Shown: positions 1 through 8,029, counted from the first letter of the stretch. The stretch: DNA of 31,293 bases from Flavobacterium psychrophilum (GCA_020720185.1 DYPB01000016.1:1-31293), one strand, 5' to 3'. Program-made: numbers and translations. Notes: generated by a model not told the origin, from the letters alone.

Positions 1-53
1 ATATTCTCCACAAAATTTTATGTAAATAATTGATTTTTTAGATTTTTAGAAAA

Positions 54-848
54 TCAAATCGTAATTTTTACTACAAATCCCTCATTACCACGAACATTAA
101 ATACCAAACCGCCTTCAAAAATTAAATATTGAGCTTTTATACCAATTAATTTTCCTGAAATAATAGGCGATTTATCAAGATTAGTGCTTACTATTTTTTT
201 AGGGTATTCTAAAACAGGAAAATCCATAAGATATAAATCATTTTGATTACAATCATAAAATTGTTGCACCTCTTTCGGAATTAAATACTTAATACTGGCT
301 TTTTCTTTCACCAAATCGACGGGTTTAAAATCATTTTTAAGCATTTTTTGCCAATTTGTTTTATCAGCATATAATTTTTTTAAAGCCACCTCGGTAATTC
401 CCGCTAAATACCGATTTGGCACCTCAATAATAGGAATGGCTTGGGTTGCTCCTTGATCTATCCATCGAGTAGGCACTTGTGTTTTTCGGGTTACACCTAC
501 TTTAACCTCGCTCGACAAGGCAAAATAAACAATATGAGGTTGTAGTTGTACGGCTTTTTCATATTCTAAATTTCGGTCTTCAATATCTAAATGTGCTGTT
601 GATAATTCAGGACTAACAATCCATTCGCCAGCCGACGCACTGTTTATGAAACAATCGTAGCAAAATCCTTGACGAAAAATCTTCTTCTTTTTACCGCAAT
701 TTAAACATTGATAACCGATAAATTGAATTTCGATATTTTTATTTAAAAGTTGATTAACATTCAGAAAACTATTTTCAAAAACCATATAATATTGAATAGG
801 ATTTCCAATTTCGGTTTGCATTTTTGTAAGTACGCCTTCGTATTGCAT
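54..848 (-). CDS. DUF2797 family protein with zinc-ribbon-like cysteines
   Basis: This 264-residue protein matches the DUF2797 family, whose biochemical function is not established. Near the N-terminus four cysteines in two CxxC pairs (C48, C51, C63, C66) look like a structural zinc site. A central segment reading VKVGVTR...RWIDQGA is the conserved family signature. There is no signal peptide or membrane segment, so it is probably cytoplasmic. The start is an ATG at 846-848. A box one base off the Bacteroidota -7 consensus (TACTTTTA, minus strand, 870-877) lies just upstream, so it is probably transcribed divergently from the toxin-antitoxin pair. The family assignment is fairly secure; its role is unknown. 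Confidence 0.85.
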   Translation of the reverse strand: MQYEGVLTKMQTEIGNPIQYYMVFENSFLNVNQLLNKNIEIQFIGYQCLNCGKKKKIFRQGFCYDCFINSASAGEWIVSPELSTAHLDIEDRNLEYEKAVQLQPHIVYFALSSEVKVGVTRKTQVPTRWIDQGATQAIPIIEVPNRYLAGITEVALKKLYADKTNWQKMLKNDFKPVDLVKEKASIKYLIPKEVQQFYDCNQNDLYLMDFPVLEYPKKIVSTNLDKSPIISGKLIGIKAQYLIFEGGLVFNVRGNEGFVVKITI

Positions 849-889
849 TTTTAGATTTTTTATAAAGTGTAAAAGTAATTTTATTTTTA

Positions 890-897
890 TATATTTG
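890..897 (+). promoter_or_regulatory. Bacteroidota -7 box of the toxin-antitoxin operon
   Basis: TATATTTG is a perfect match to TAnnTTTG and lies 19 nt before the antitoxin ATG, giving a leader of only about 15 nt. No clear TTG is present at the -33 position. Confidence 0.55.
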
Positions 898-916
898 TAA
901 ACTAAATTCTAAATTT

Positions 917-1144
917 ATGACCGCAATTGACCTACAAAACGAATTGATTAGAGAAATTCCAAGAATCAAAAACATTTCGACTTTAGAATCGTTGAAATTG
1001 ATAATATATCAAGATGAAACGCCTGTTGTATTGACGGAATTTCAGAAAAAACTTATTGAGACTTCATTAGAGGAATATAAAAAAGGAGCGTTTACAGAAC
1101 ATAATGTTTTAATGGATCAACTGGAACAAAAATATGGATGGTAG
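917..1144 (+). CDS. Antitoxin of a RelB/ParD-like toxin-antitoxin pair
   Basis: This 75-residue acidic, helical protein is the likely antitoxin of a type II pair. It has the layout common to small Bacteroidota antitoxins: an N-terminal helical region (about 1-30), then a linker and a C-terminal segment ending in DQLEQKYGW that would wrap the toxin. The call rests mostly on gene order, since it lies directly before a ParE/RelE-type toxin and overlaps it by 11 nt, which implies translational coupling. Type II antitoxins usually bind their own promoter, so the box at 890-897 would be the autoregulated site. The exact antitoxin family cannot be fixed from sequence alone. Confidence 0.75.
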   Translation: MTAIDLQNELIREIPRIKNISTLESLKLIIYQDETPVVLTEFQKKLIETSLEEYKKGAFTEHNVLMDQLEQKYGW

Positions 1145-1433
1145 AGTAATTATTTGGTCTAAAAAGGCATCTTCGATTTTTGACGAAACTTTGTCTTCTT
1201 TTAAAATCCATAATAGTAAGAGTTTGCATGATAAAGTGAGAAGTTTAACATTAAAACTTTTAATATTTCCATATATAGGGAAACCAGTACAAAATACAAA
1301 TATAAGACAATTTATAATTGAGAATTACTCTATATATTATTGTGTTTTTGAAAAAGAAATTTTAATCGTTCTTTTTTGGGACAACCGCCGTAGCCCAGAA
1401 TTATTAGAAAAAGAAGTATTAAAAATCTTATAA
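1134..1433 (+). CDS. RelE/ParE-family toxin
   Basis: This 99-residue protein has the size and pattern of the RelE/ParE superfamily. It begins with a short strand (VIIWSKKAS), followed by two helices, then the strand pair IRQFIIENYSIYYCVFEKEILIVLFWDNRR that forms the beta-sheet core and ends in the typical W/F-D-x-R-R segment. ParE toxins poison DNA gyrase and RelE toxins cleave ribosome-bound mRNA; the sequence does not settle which applies. The start codon lies inside the antitoxin gene in another frame. The gene ends 16 nt before the GH3-family gene, so the pair sits between two unrelated conserved genes, consistent with insertion as a unit. Confidence 0.82.
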   Translation: MDGRVIIWSKKASSIFDETLSSFKIHNSKSLHDKVRSLTLKLLIFPYIGKPVQNTNIRQFIIENYSIYYCVFEKEILIVLFWDNRRSPELLEKEVLKIL

Positions 1434-1449
1434 AAACAAACCATAAAAA

Positions 1450-2970
1450 ATGCCAATTTCTTTAATAAATTCTATCGCCTCGTGGTTTTTAAAGCAACGA
1501 ATTCATCAGATTGAATTGTTTTTAAAATATCCAAACGAAGTACAAGAAGAGCTTTTGATGAATCTAATTAGAGCATCGGAAAATACGATAATAGGTAAAA
1601 AATACGATTATAATTCCATAAAAAATTACAATCATTTTTCTGAAAGAATTCCAATTTCAACCTACGAAGATTTGGAACCAATGATAGAGAAAATTCGTCA
1701 AGGTGAACAAAGTATTTTATGGGAAACTCCTATAAAATGGTTTGCAAAATCGAGCGGAACAACCAATGCCAAGAGCAAATTTATTCCCGTAAGTAACGAA
1801 GCGTTAGAAGATTGCCACTATAAGGCGAGCAAGGATTTGTTGTGTTTGTATTTGAATAATAATGAAGATTCGAAAATGTTTTTGGGTAAAAGTTTACGAC
1901 TGGGCGGTAGTTCTCAAATTTATGAAAAAAATAATTCATTTTTTGGAGATTTATCAGCTATTTTGATAGAAAATATGCCTATGTGGGCTGAGTTTAGCAG
2001 TACGCCAAACAATAAAATTTCGTTAATGAGCGATTGGGAAACTAAAATTCCTGCAATAATTAACGAGGTTAAAAACGAAAATGTAACAAGTTTTGCAGGA
2101 GTTCCCAGTTGGATGTTGGTACTACTAAACAAAGTTTTAGAAGAAACTGGCAAAACAAATTTAATGGAAGTTTGGCCAAACTTGGAAGTATATTTTCATG
2201 GCGGAGTGAGTTTTGACCCATATAGAGATCAATATCAGAAGATTTTACCTAAAAATAACTTCAAATATTACGAAATTTACAACGCATCGGAAGGTTTTTT
2301 TGCAATTCAGGATTTGAATAACTCTAGCGATTTATTATTGATGTTAGATTATGGTATTTTTTATGAGTTTATTCCAATGGATACTTACGGAACACCAAAT
2401 CAAGAAGTTATACGATTGGAAGCTGTTCAATTATTTAAAAATTATGCTATTGTAATTACTACGAATGCTGGACTTTGGCGATATTTAATTGGTGATACTG
2501 TACGGTTTACTTCTTTAAAACCGTATCGTATTAGAGTTACAGGTAGAACCAAACATCATATTAATGTTTTTGGTGAGGAATTAATGGTCGAAAATACCGA
2601 TGTTGCCATAGCAAAAACTTGTATAGCAACAAATTGCGAAGTAAAAGATTATACCGTTGCACCAATTTTTATGCAAGAAAAAGAAAAAGGAGCTCATGAA
2701 TGGATGATAGAATTTAAGCAAAAACCAGCGGATATTTTGGAGTTTCAAAAATTATTAGACCAAAACATTCAGGCTGTAAATTCAGATTATGAGGCTAAAA
2801 GATATAACAATATGACTTTAAACGAGTTGAAAATAAATGTTGCTAAGGAAGATTTATTTTATAATTGGCTCAAAACCAATAACAAACTGGGTGGGCAGCA
2901 CAAAATTCCGAGATTGAGCAACCAACGGGATTATTTAGAGCAGTTGAAGGCGATGAATTTAGAATTCTAA
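1450..2970 (+). CDS. GH3-family acyl-acid-amido synthetase-like protein
   Basis: This 506-residue protein belongs to the GH3 family, known from plants as ATP-dependent acyl-adenylate/amide synthetases acting on auxin and jasmonate, and widespread with unknown substrates in Bacteroidota. The three adenylation motifs are visible: SSGTTNAKSK (101-110), YNASEGFFA (277-285) and TNAGLWRYLIGDTVRF (338-353), followed by the hinge-like VTGRTKHHINVFGEEL (363-378). The length is normal for bacterial members and all motifs are intact. It is cytoplasmic, with no signal peptide or membrane segment. It follows the toxin gene by 16 nt and may be transcribed with it. Family membership is firm; the acyl substrate and acceptor are unknown. 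Confidence 0.93.
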   Translation: MPISLINSIASWFLKQRIHQIELFLKYPNEVQEELLMNLIRASENTIIGKKYDYNSIKNYNHFSERIPISTYEDLEPMIEKIRQGEQSILWETPIKWFAKSSGTTNAKSKFIPVSNEALEDCHYKASKDLLCLYLNNNEDSKMFLGKSLRLGGSSQIYEKNNSFFGDLSAILIENMPMWAEFSSTPNNKISLMSDWETKIPAIINEVKNENVTSFAGVPSWMLVLLNKVLEETGKTNLMEVWPNLEVYFHGGVSFDPYRDQYQKILPKNNFKYYEIYNASEGFFAIQDLNNSSDLLLMLDYGIFYEFIPMDTYGTPNQEVIRLEAVQLFKNYAIVITTNAGLWRYLIGDTVRFTSLKPYRIRVTGRTKHHINVFGEELMVENTDVAIAKTCIATNCEVKDYTVAPIFMQEKEKGAHEWMIEFKQKPADILEFQKLLDQNIQAVNSDYEAKRYNNMTLNELKINVAKEDLFYNWLKTNNKLGGQHKIPRLSNQRDYLEQLKAMNLEF

Positions 2971-3386
2971 AATTGCGATAGAAAATGAAATGAGTTTAAT
3001 TTATCTTTTTTTAAAATTTTCAGAAAAATAAAGAATTTCTATCCCCAGAAAGCCATACAGAAATTTAATCCAATTTAGAATTTTAATTTTGTGTATATTT
3101 TCAACAAGACCCACACCCAAAGAGTTGAGGTTACTGGCAGGGAAGCATTTAAATTCATTAGAAAATTTGATTTTGCGACCGACCCCCGATATAATATTTT
3201 CCTAATTTTAAATTAAATTATTTTTTTTGTATGTATTTTTTGCTGCAGCATACATTTCTCAAAAAGTTGTAAATATTCATTATTTATTTTATCCCAATTA
3301 AAATTATTGATAATGGAATTGTAATTGTTCTCAATAAAGTGCAAGGTGTCTGTTTTTTGAATTATAAAAGTAAATCCCTATTGCTT
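2971..3386. other. Intergenic boundary region of the polysaccharide cluster
   Basis: This 416-nt gap contains no complete gene. The part next to the epimerase gene (3213-3377, minus strand) is a decayed glycosyltransferase 3' end, listed separately. The stretch from about 3105 to 3190 is visibly richer in G and C (for example GAGTTGAGG, ACTGGCAGGG, CGACCGACCCCCG) than anything around it and is open in a short frame on each strand, without a start codon or a family I recognise. It could be a dispersed intergenic repeat or a relic of transferred DNA. Confidence 0.5.
3213..3377 (-). pseudogene. C-terminal remnant of a glycosyltransferase
   Basis: Reading the minus strand from 3377 to a TAA at 3213-3215 gives 54 codons with no start codon. 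They end in a pattern typical of the last helices of GT-B glycosyltransferases: LHFIENNYNSIINNF, then NWDKINNEYLQLFEKCM. The aromatic-W-x-K-I-x-x-x-Y-x-x-L-F arrangement is what usually closes GT4 proteins. An in-frame TAG (3378-3380) cuts it off upstream and the epimerase gene abuts it. The piece therefore looks like what is left of a transferase gene after replacement of part of the polysaccharide cluster. The parent family is inferred from this tail only. Confidence 0.6.
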
Positions 3387-4355
3387 TTAATTTGGGCTAA
3401 TGGATTTCATCCATTTTGTTGTTATTTCAACACCTTGTTTTAATGTATATGGAAGTTTTCCACATAGTTTTTCTAATTCTGATGTGTCATAAACCATATT
3501 GGTTATTAAATTATTCAGTCTAAATGAAGTTAAAGGAGGGTTTTTCCATCCAAGAAATTGTAATAGATCACCTGTTTTTGAAGCAATTTTTAAAGGCAAT
3601 ATCGAAATTTCTGTTGTTTTTTTATTATTAAATTCGATAGATATCATATCAGCCCAATCTTTTAATTCTAAAGAGGGATAATCTGTTAAATAATAACAAT
3701 GTTCTAAATTTTCTTTTGGTTCAAAAAGTATTTTTTCTAACTGAAAGACTGTGTTTCCAATATAACCAAAAGATTTTTTAGGATTGTGGTTTTTTGGTAT
3801 AAAAAATAAACCCTTTCTTACAGTATCAAAAAATGTTCTATAAGGTATTTCAAAATAAGAACCCCAAATTGATGTGGGCCTTACTATTACAAAATCATGA
3901 CTGGCTTTTTCTTTGACAATTTTTTCTCCTATCATTTTACTTTCTCCGTAAGGATTTGGAGGGCAAAAATCATCAAATGAATTTGGAACATAATTTATTC
4001 TGCAAACCATTCGGCTAGAGGCATATATAGTTCGTTTTATAGTCGGAAAGTTATTTATAATATCAACTATATTTTCAACACCTTCAATATTTGCTTCATA
4101 ACCTTTTAAGGATTTTTTTTCGTCTAAATCGGTTCTTGCAGCCAAGTGAACAACATACTCTGGATTAAAATTTTTGAAACAATCTAATATAAACGATTTA
4201 TCAAGTACATCTCCTTTTATCCAATTTTTTATAAATGCTTTGTTTCTAGGTTTTTTAATATCATAATTAACAATAGTATGGTTTTTGTTGTAAAGGTATT
4301 CAACCAAATTTGAACCTATAAAACCAGAGCCACCTGTGATAAGTATCTTTGCCAT
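3387..4355 (-). CDS. NAD-dependent epimerase/dehydratase (extended SDR)
   Basis: This 322-residue protein is an extended short-chain dehydrogenase/reductase acting on nucleotide sugars. The N-terminal Rossmann motif GGSGFIGSN carries the glycines G8, G11 and G14. The mid-protein segment YASSRMV supplies the catalytic Ser (S113/S114), and YGESK gives the Tyr-xxx-Lys pair Y136/K140. The likely reaction is epimerisation, dehydration or reduction of an NDP-sugar feeding the neighbouring transferases; the substrate cannot be read from sequence. The start is the ATG at 4353-4355, only 2 nt from the stop of the FkbM methyltransferase gene, so the two form an operon. Downstream lies the glycosyltransferase remnant. 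Confidence 0.9.
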   Translation of the reverse strand: MAKILITGGSGFIGSNLVEYLYNKNHTIVNYDIKKPRNKAFIKNWIKGDVLDKSFILDCFKNFNPEYVVHLAARTDLDEKKSLKGYEANIEGVENIVDIINNFPTIKRTIYASSRMVCRINYVPNSFDDFCPPNPYGESKMIGEKIVKEKASHDFVIVRPTSIWGSYFEIPYRTFFDTVRKGLFFIPKNHNPKKSFGYIGNTVFQLEKILFEPKENLEHCYYLTDYPSLELKDWADMISIEFNNKKTTEISILPLKIASKTGDLLQFLGWKNPPLTSFRLNNLITNMVYDTSELEKLCGKLPYTLKQGVEITTKWMKSISPN

Positions 4356-4357
4356 TT

Positions 4358-5083
4358 TTATACTTTTTTATAAAGTAAATCTATTTCAATAAATTTGTTT
4401 TTATTACCAAGATTAAAATCCAACATACCTTTTACTTCAAATCCTTTACTGTTTAAATAATTATTCATTTCTGTAAAAGAAGGTTGGTTAGTATATAATT
4501 GTTCTAAATTGGCTTCAACAACAATATAGTTTATAGTATTTAACGCTTTTTCTGCTCCTTTTAAAACCTCTAATTCATAACCTTGAATATCTAATTTTAA
4601 TAAAACCTTTCCTTTATTTAATAAATTAAATGAATCTAATGTTTTTATCCCAACTTCAATTTGTGTTAAATCGTTTTCTTGTTTTGGATAATGATTGTTT
4701 TCTGAATTAATATCTAAAATAGAACTAATATGACCAAATTTATTTTTATTAAATTTAATAGTTCCTGTTTCATTGCCTAATGCAATATTATAAGTATTGA
4801 TATTTGGATTATTTTTAAATAATTTAGCAATTTTAGGATACAGATTTGGTAATGGTTCAAAAACCATTAGATTACTTAATGGATAGAAATGGGAAGCTAC
4901 TTTTGAGAACTGCCCTGAATTTGCACCAACATCAATTATCAAATCAAGGTTTGGAATTTCATTTTTTAGATTTGAGACTACTTCAAAAGACGCCAAAGAA
5001 AAAAGTTTGCCTTTAAGTAAAGAGAAAAACCATTTTGATTTTGCAACTACAAATAATTGCTTGATAAGAGTTGAGTATTGCAT
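4358..5083 (-). CDS. FkbM family SAM-dependent methyltransferase
   Basis: This 241-residue protein is a FkbM-type methyltransferase, likely O-methylating a sugar of the surface glycan. Motif I is LIIDVGANSGQF (48-59). Further on are the family hallmarks FEPLP, LLKLDIQGYELEVLKGAE and YIVVEANLEQLY, the acidic and aromatic positions that line the SAM and metal pocket in this family. There is no membrane segment. It heads the two-gene operon with the epimerase (2-nt gap) and is divergent from the Wzy-like gene, with an 87-nt intergenic region between them. The methyl acceptor is inferred only from context. Confidence 0.9.
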   Translation of the reverse strand: MQYSTLIKQLFVVAKSKWFFSLLKGKLFSLASFEVVSNLKNEIPNLDLIIDVGANSGQFSKVASHFYPLSNLMVFEPLPNLYPKIAKLFKNNPNINTYNIALGNETGTIKFNKNKFGHISSILDINSENNHYPKQENDLTQIEVGIKTLDSFNLLNKGKVLLKLDIQGYELEVLKGAEKALNTINYIVVEANLEQLYTNQPSFTEMNNYLNSKGFEVKGMLDFNLGNKNKFIEIDLLYKKV

Positions 5084-5165
5084 TTGAATATATGTTTTTA
5101 AAAGCGTTGCAAGGTAATAAAAATTAAGTATTTATTTTTAGAATTTTTAATTTAGAATTTTTTTT

Positions 5166-5173
5166 TATCTTTG
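5166..5173 (+). promoter_or_regulatory. -7 box for the Wzy-like gene, overlapping its longest-frame start
   Basis: TATCTTTG matches TAnnTTTG exactly. It would start transcription near 5178, downstream of the TTG at 5171, which argues that translation begins further in. No obvious TTG occurs at the -33 position. Confidence 0.5.
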
Positions 5174-6418
5174 GCGAACATTAAAATTAAGTTTTTGAAA
5201 ATTTCACTTAAAAAATATTTACTTTATTCCTCTGTATTTGCAATTTTTACAGAAGCATTTATGGTTCGGTCTTTTATAGATTTAAAATTACTTTATTTAA
5301 TCCTAATTGTAAATTTTTCTATATTAATTAATTTAAAACAAATAAGATTAAATCTTTATTTTATTTATTTACTTCTTTTTTTTCTATTTCATGGCTTTGT
5401 AATGTATCTTCTTATAGGAATTCCTCCTAATTACTTATTATCACAAATTATTGGTATTGGTTTTATTGGTACTTATTTTTACAGTATAATTAAATTATAT
5501 GGTTTTAGTAGTTTTTCTGAAATATACCTAAAAATATCTTTATGGATAGCTACAATTGGTTATCCAATATATTTCATTAATAGGTTTTTTTCAATTAGCT
5601 TAATGAACGACCTAAGATTTCATAGTATCTTAAGTGAACCTGCTCATTATGCTGTTGTTATAATACCTGCTTGTTATTATTTTTTAAAATCAAAAGAATA
5701 TAAAAAATTTGGTATTATTTTCGGAACACTAATTTTGTCAGAATCATCTCTTGCACTTATTGGTTGTGGATTAATGTTTTTATTGCCAATTCTCAATTTA
5801 AAAAGAATTTCTTTATTAATTACTTCCATACCTGTTTTTATAGGTGTTTTTTATATTATCTATTTGAATAATGAAATGGTTAAAATTCGATTTGATGACA
5901 CTTATGATTCCTTAAATTCTATTTATAATGGTAAGTTTGACAATAAGACAAATTTAAGTACATATGCTCTTATTAGTAATTTATATGTTGCAAAATCAAA
6001 TTTTATAGACCATCCTTTTGGAAGTGGCTTAGGAAGTCATTTTTATATGTATACGCAAGAATATTTTACTACAATGCGTTCGCCAGAATATATAAAAACT
6101 TTAAAATTAGACAAACTAAATTCTCATGATGCGGCCTCTCTATTTATCAGATTATTGTCTGAATTAGGTATTTTTGGTCTAATATTAATTTTTTATTTGA
6201 TGCGTCTTTCCTCAAAAGTTTTTTCTAAAAGTGAAAACTTCTTGGTGCAGGGGATTTTTATATACTTTTTATTAAAATTATTTAGAGACGGGCATTATTT
6301 TCCTCCAGAATTTTATCCCTTTATTTGGTTGTTCTATTTTTCTATAAAAGAAAATCGAAACATCGCTCTAAATGAAAACGAAAATACAAATTTAACGAAA
6401 TCACAAACTTTTATATAA
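5171..6418 (+). CDS. Wzy-like polysaccharide polymerase (polytopic membrane protein)
   Basis: This protein of up to 415 residues consists largely of hydrophobic helices, roughly ten to twelve, with one large polar loop around residues 240-310 (IRFDDTYDSL, then a GSGLGSHFYMY segment). That layout, together with its neighbours, fits a Wzy/O-antigen polymerase that joins repeat units in the periplasm. Wzy proteins are poorly conserved, so topology and context carry the call. The longest frame starts with TTG at 5171, but that codon lies inside a -7 promoter box. A TTG at 5195 or the first ATG at 5261 is a more likely start. The GT4 gene follows directly after its stop codon. Confidence 0.75.
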   Translation: MANIKIKFLKISLKKYLLYSSVFAIFTEAFMVRSFIDLKLLYLILIVNFSILINLKQIRLNLYFIYLLLFFLFHGFVMYLLIGIPPNYLLSQIIGIGFIGTYFYSIIKLYGFSSFSEIYLKISLWIATIGYPIYFINRFFSISLMNDLRFHSILSEPAHYAVVIIPACYYFLKSKEYKKFGIIFGTLILSESSLALIGCGLMFLLPILNLKRISLLITSIPVFIGVFYIIYLNNEMVKIRFDDTYDSLNSIYNGKFDNKTNLSTYALISNLYVAKSNFIDHPFGSGLGSHFYMYTQEYFTTMRSPEYIKTLKLDKLNSHDAASLFIRLLSELGIFGLILIFYLMRLSSKVFSKSENFLVQGIFIYFLLKLFRDGHYFPPEFYPFIWLFYFSIKENRNIALNENENTNLTKSQTFI

Positions 6419-7501
6419 ATGAAAAAAATCTTTCAGTTAGCAGAAAATCTTTCTATAGAAAGTGGAGGTTTGAGAACTGTTTTGGTCGATTTAGATAATT
6501 ATTTGAATGATAAGAAGCAGTATTCATCAATTATTATCACAAACAAAAAGGAGAAAAGCGATTCGTATATTGAATTTCCATCTACAAAGTTCCAATCTTG
6601 GAATTATTCTAAAGATTTCGCTAAGTATATAAATAACGAAGCAGCAAATGCAGATTTACTTCATCTGCATGGTGTTTTTATGCACACGCAATACATCTCA
6701 AGTCAATTCGCAGAGAAAAACAACATTCCTTATGTAGTATCTGCACATGGAATGTTAGAACCGTGGCACATGAATGACAAGCGATTAAAAAAGAAAATCT
6801 ATTTTGAATTAATATTAAAAAATATTTTAGCTAACGCCAAAGTTTTGCACGCCATAACGCCTTTAGAAAAAGAGAGTTTGTTTAAATTATGTGGTCATAG
6901 AAATATTATTGAAATACCTAACTTTATCCATCATGGCGTAATCCCGAAAGATTTAGAATACAAGCCAGAAGAAGATTATTTGTTGTTTTTGAGTAGAATT
7001 CATCCCAAAAAAGGATTAGACATACTTATCGAAGCAATGTCAAAAATTGAAAATAAAAAAATCAAACTCAAAATAGTAGGCACAGAAAACGCCTATTCTG
7101 AGAAACTGAAAATTAAATGTAACCAATTATCTTTAGGAAATAGAATTGAGTTTGTGGGAGGGGTTTATGGCAATGAAAAACACAGGTTTTTTGCTAATGC
7201 AAAAGCGTTTGTTGCTCCGTCCTATTCAGAGGCAATAGGTATGGTAAATTTAGAAGCTGCGGTTTGTAAGACGCCTGTAATAACCTCATACAACACTGGT
7301 ATAAACCCTGATTGGAACAAAAAAGGCGGGATAATGATTAACCCAAATGTTATTGAATTGACGAAAGCAATTAATGAAATTACAAACTGTTCCAACGAAG
7401 AAAGAAATGAGCGAGGTGTAGTTTTATCGGATTTTGTAATTAAAAATTACAGTTGGGAGGAAAAAGGACATCTGTGGAACGAATTATATGGATTAATCTA
7501 A
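6419..7501 (+). CDS. Glycosyltransferase family 4 (GT-B fold)
   Basis: This 360-residue retaining glycosyltransferase adds a nucleotide-sugar-derived residue to the lipid-linked glycan on the cytoplasmic face. The N-terminal half holds ESGGLRTVLVDL (14-25) and a conserved HLHGVFMHTQY / YVVSAHGMLEPWHM pair typical of the Bacteroidota members. The C-terminal half has LSRIHPKKGLDIL (191-203), which contacts the nucleotide diphosphate, and an E-x7-E motif at E271/E279 (SEAIGMVNLEA). The ATG follows the stop codon of the Wzy-like gene with no gap, indicating translational coupling. The last 9 nt overlap the convergent lipoprotein gene. Sugar specificity is not readable. Confidence 0.93.
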   Translation: MKKIFQLAENLSIESGGLRTVLVDLDNYLNDKKQYSSIIITNKKEKSDSYIEFPSTKFQSWNYSKDFAKYINNEAANADLLHLHGVFMHTQYISSQFAEKNNIPYVVSAHGMLEPWHMNDKRLKKKIYFELILKNILANAKVLHAITPLEKESLFKLCGHRNIIEIPNFIHHGVIPKDLEYKPEEDYLLFLSRIHPKKGLDILIEAMSKIENKKIKLKIVGTENAYSEKLKIKCNQLSLGNRIEFVGGVYGNEKHRFFANAKAFVAPSYSEAIGMVNLEAAVCKTPVITSYNTGINPDWNKKGGIMINPNVIELTKAINEITNCSNEERNERGVVLSDFVIKNYSWEEKGHLWNELYGLI

Positions 7502-7978
7502 CGCTTCTTTTATTAATTTTTTTAGAATATTGTTTCCAATAAAACTTGGACTGCAATTATTATGATTTAATTTATGGATTCCTGTTTCAAAATTAATTTC
7601 AACACCATTTTCAGGTGTAAAGTAATATATAAATTGATCCCCTGGCGTTCCGACAATGATGTCATTGCTGCTTTTAAATTCAATAGCTTTTATTTGTAAA
7701 CTCTCTTGTTGCTTATTGCTACTAACAAACAGTCTGATATTAGAAAATCGAGTGTTTTTAGGAAATTCGTAATCAACTCTTTGGTATTTAGAATCTGATT
7801 TTACAAAAGCTACTATTTTTGTAATTTCTTCGCCTTTATCACCTATAAGGCTAACTGCTGTTGAGTCATTTTTATTAAAAATGGCTTCAAAAGTAACCGT
7901 AAATTTATTATTAGAATTATCATTATCTTTGCAACCTAATAATGATATTAAAATTATTAACAATCCTATTTTTTTCAT
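7493..7978 (-). CDS. Predicted SPase II lipoprotein of unknown function
   Basis: I do not recognise this 161-residue protein. It starts with a lipoprotein signal (MKKIGLLIILISLLGC), with the modified cysteine at C16, and is therefore probably membrane-anchored outside the cytoplasm. The Asn/Asp-rich linker after the cysteine leads into a domain with alternating hydrophobic and polar residues (FTVTFEAIF, VDYEFPKN, NIRLFVSS, LQIKAIEFK) that reads as a beta-sandwich, ending in a helical tail. It is transcribed alone against the surrounding transferase genes and overlaps the GT4 gene by 9 nt at the 3' ends. A glycan-binding or assembly role is a guess from location only. Confidence 0.8.
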   Translation of the reverse strand: MKKIGLLIILISLLGCKDNDNSNNKFTVTFEAIFNKNDSTAVSLIGDKGEEITKIVAFVKSDSKYQRVDYEFPKNTRFSNIRLFVSSNKQQESLQIKAIEFKSSNDIIVGTPGDQFIYYFTPENGVEINFETGIHKLNHNNCSPSFIGNNILKKLIKEALD

Positions 7979-7997
7979 AAAAACTAATTTAGAATAA

Positions 7998-8029
7998 CAA
8001 AAATAACTTTAATAATTTTGATTTCCAAA
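7998..8029 (-). promoter_or_regulatory. Promoter of the orphan lipoprotein gene
   Basis: On the minus strand TTTG (8026-8029) is followed, after 20 nt, by TATTTTTG (7998-8005), matching both Bacteroidota promoter boxes. The -7 box ends 19 nt before the lipoprotein ATG. Confidence 0.6.
8013..8020 (+). promoter_or_regulatory. -7 box for the WcaI-like transferase operon
   Basis: TAATTTTG matches TAnnTTTG and lies 30 nt before the first ATG. It sits inside the divergent lipoprotein promoter, between its -7 and -33 boxes. No -33 TTG is seen on this strand, so the call is moderate. Confidence 0.4.

Noticed and set aside
5084..5110. Promoter for the FkbM gene (TTG, 17 nt, TATATTCA on the minus strand)
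   Set aside because: The -7 part misses the TTTG core and the spacing is short; left out as too weak.
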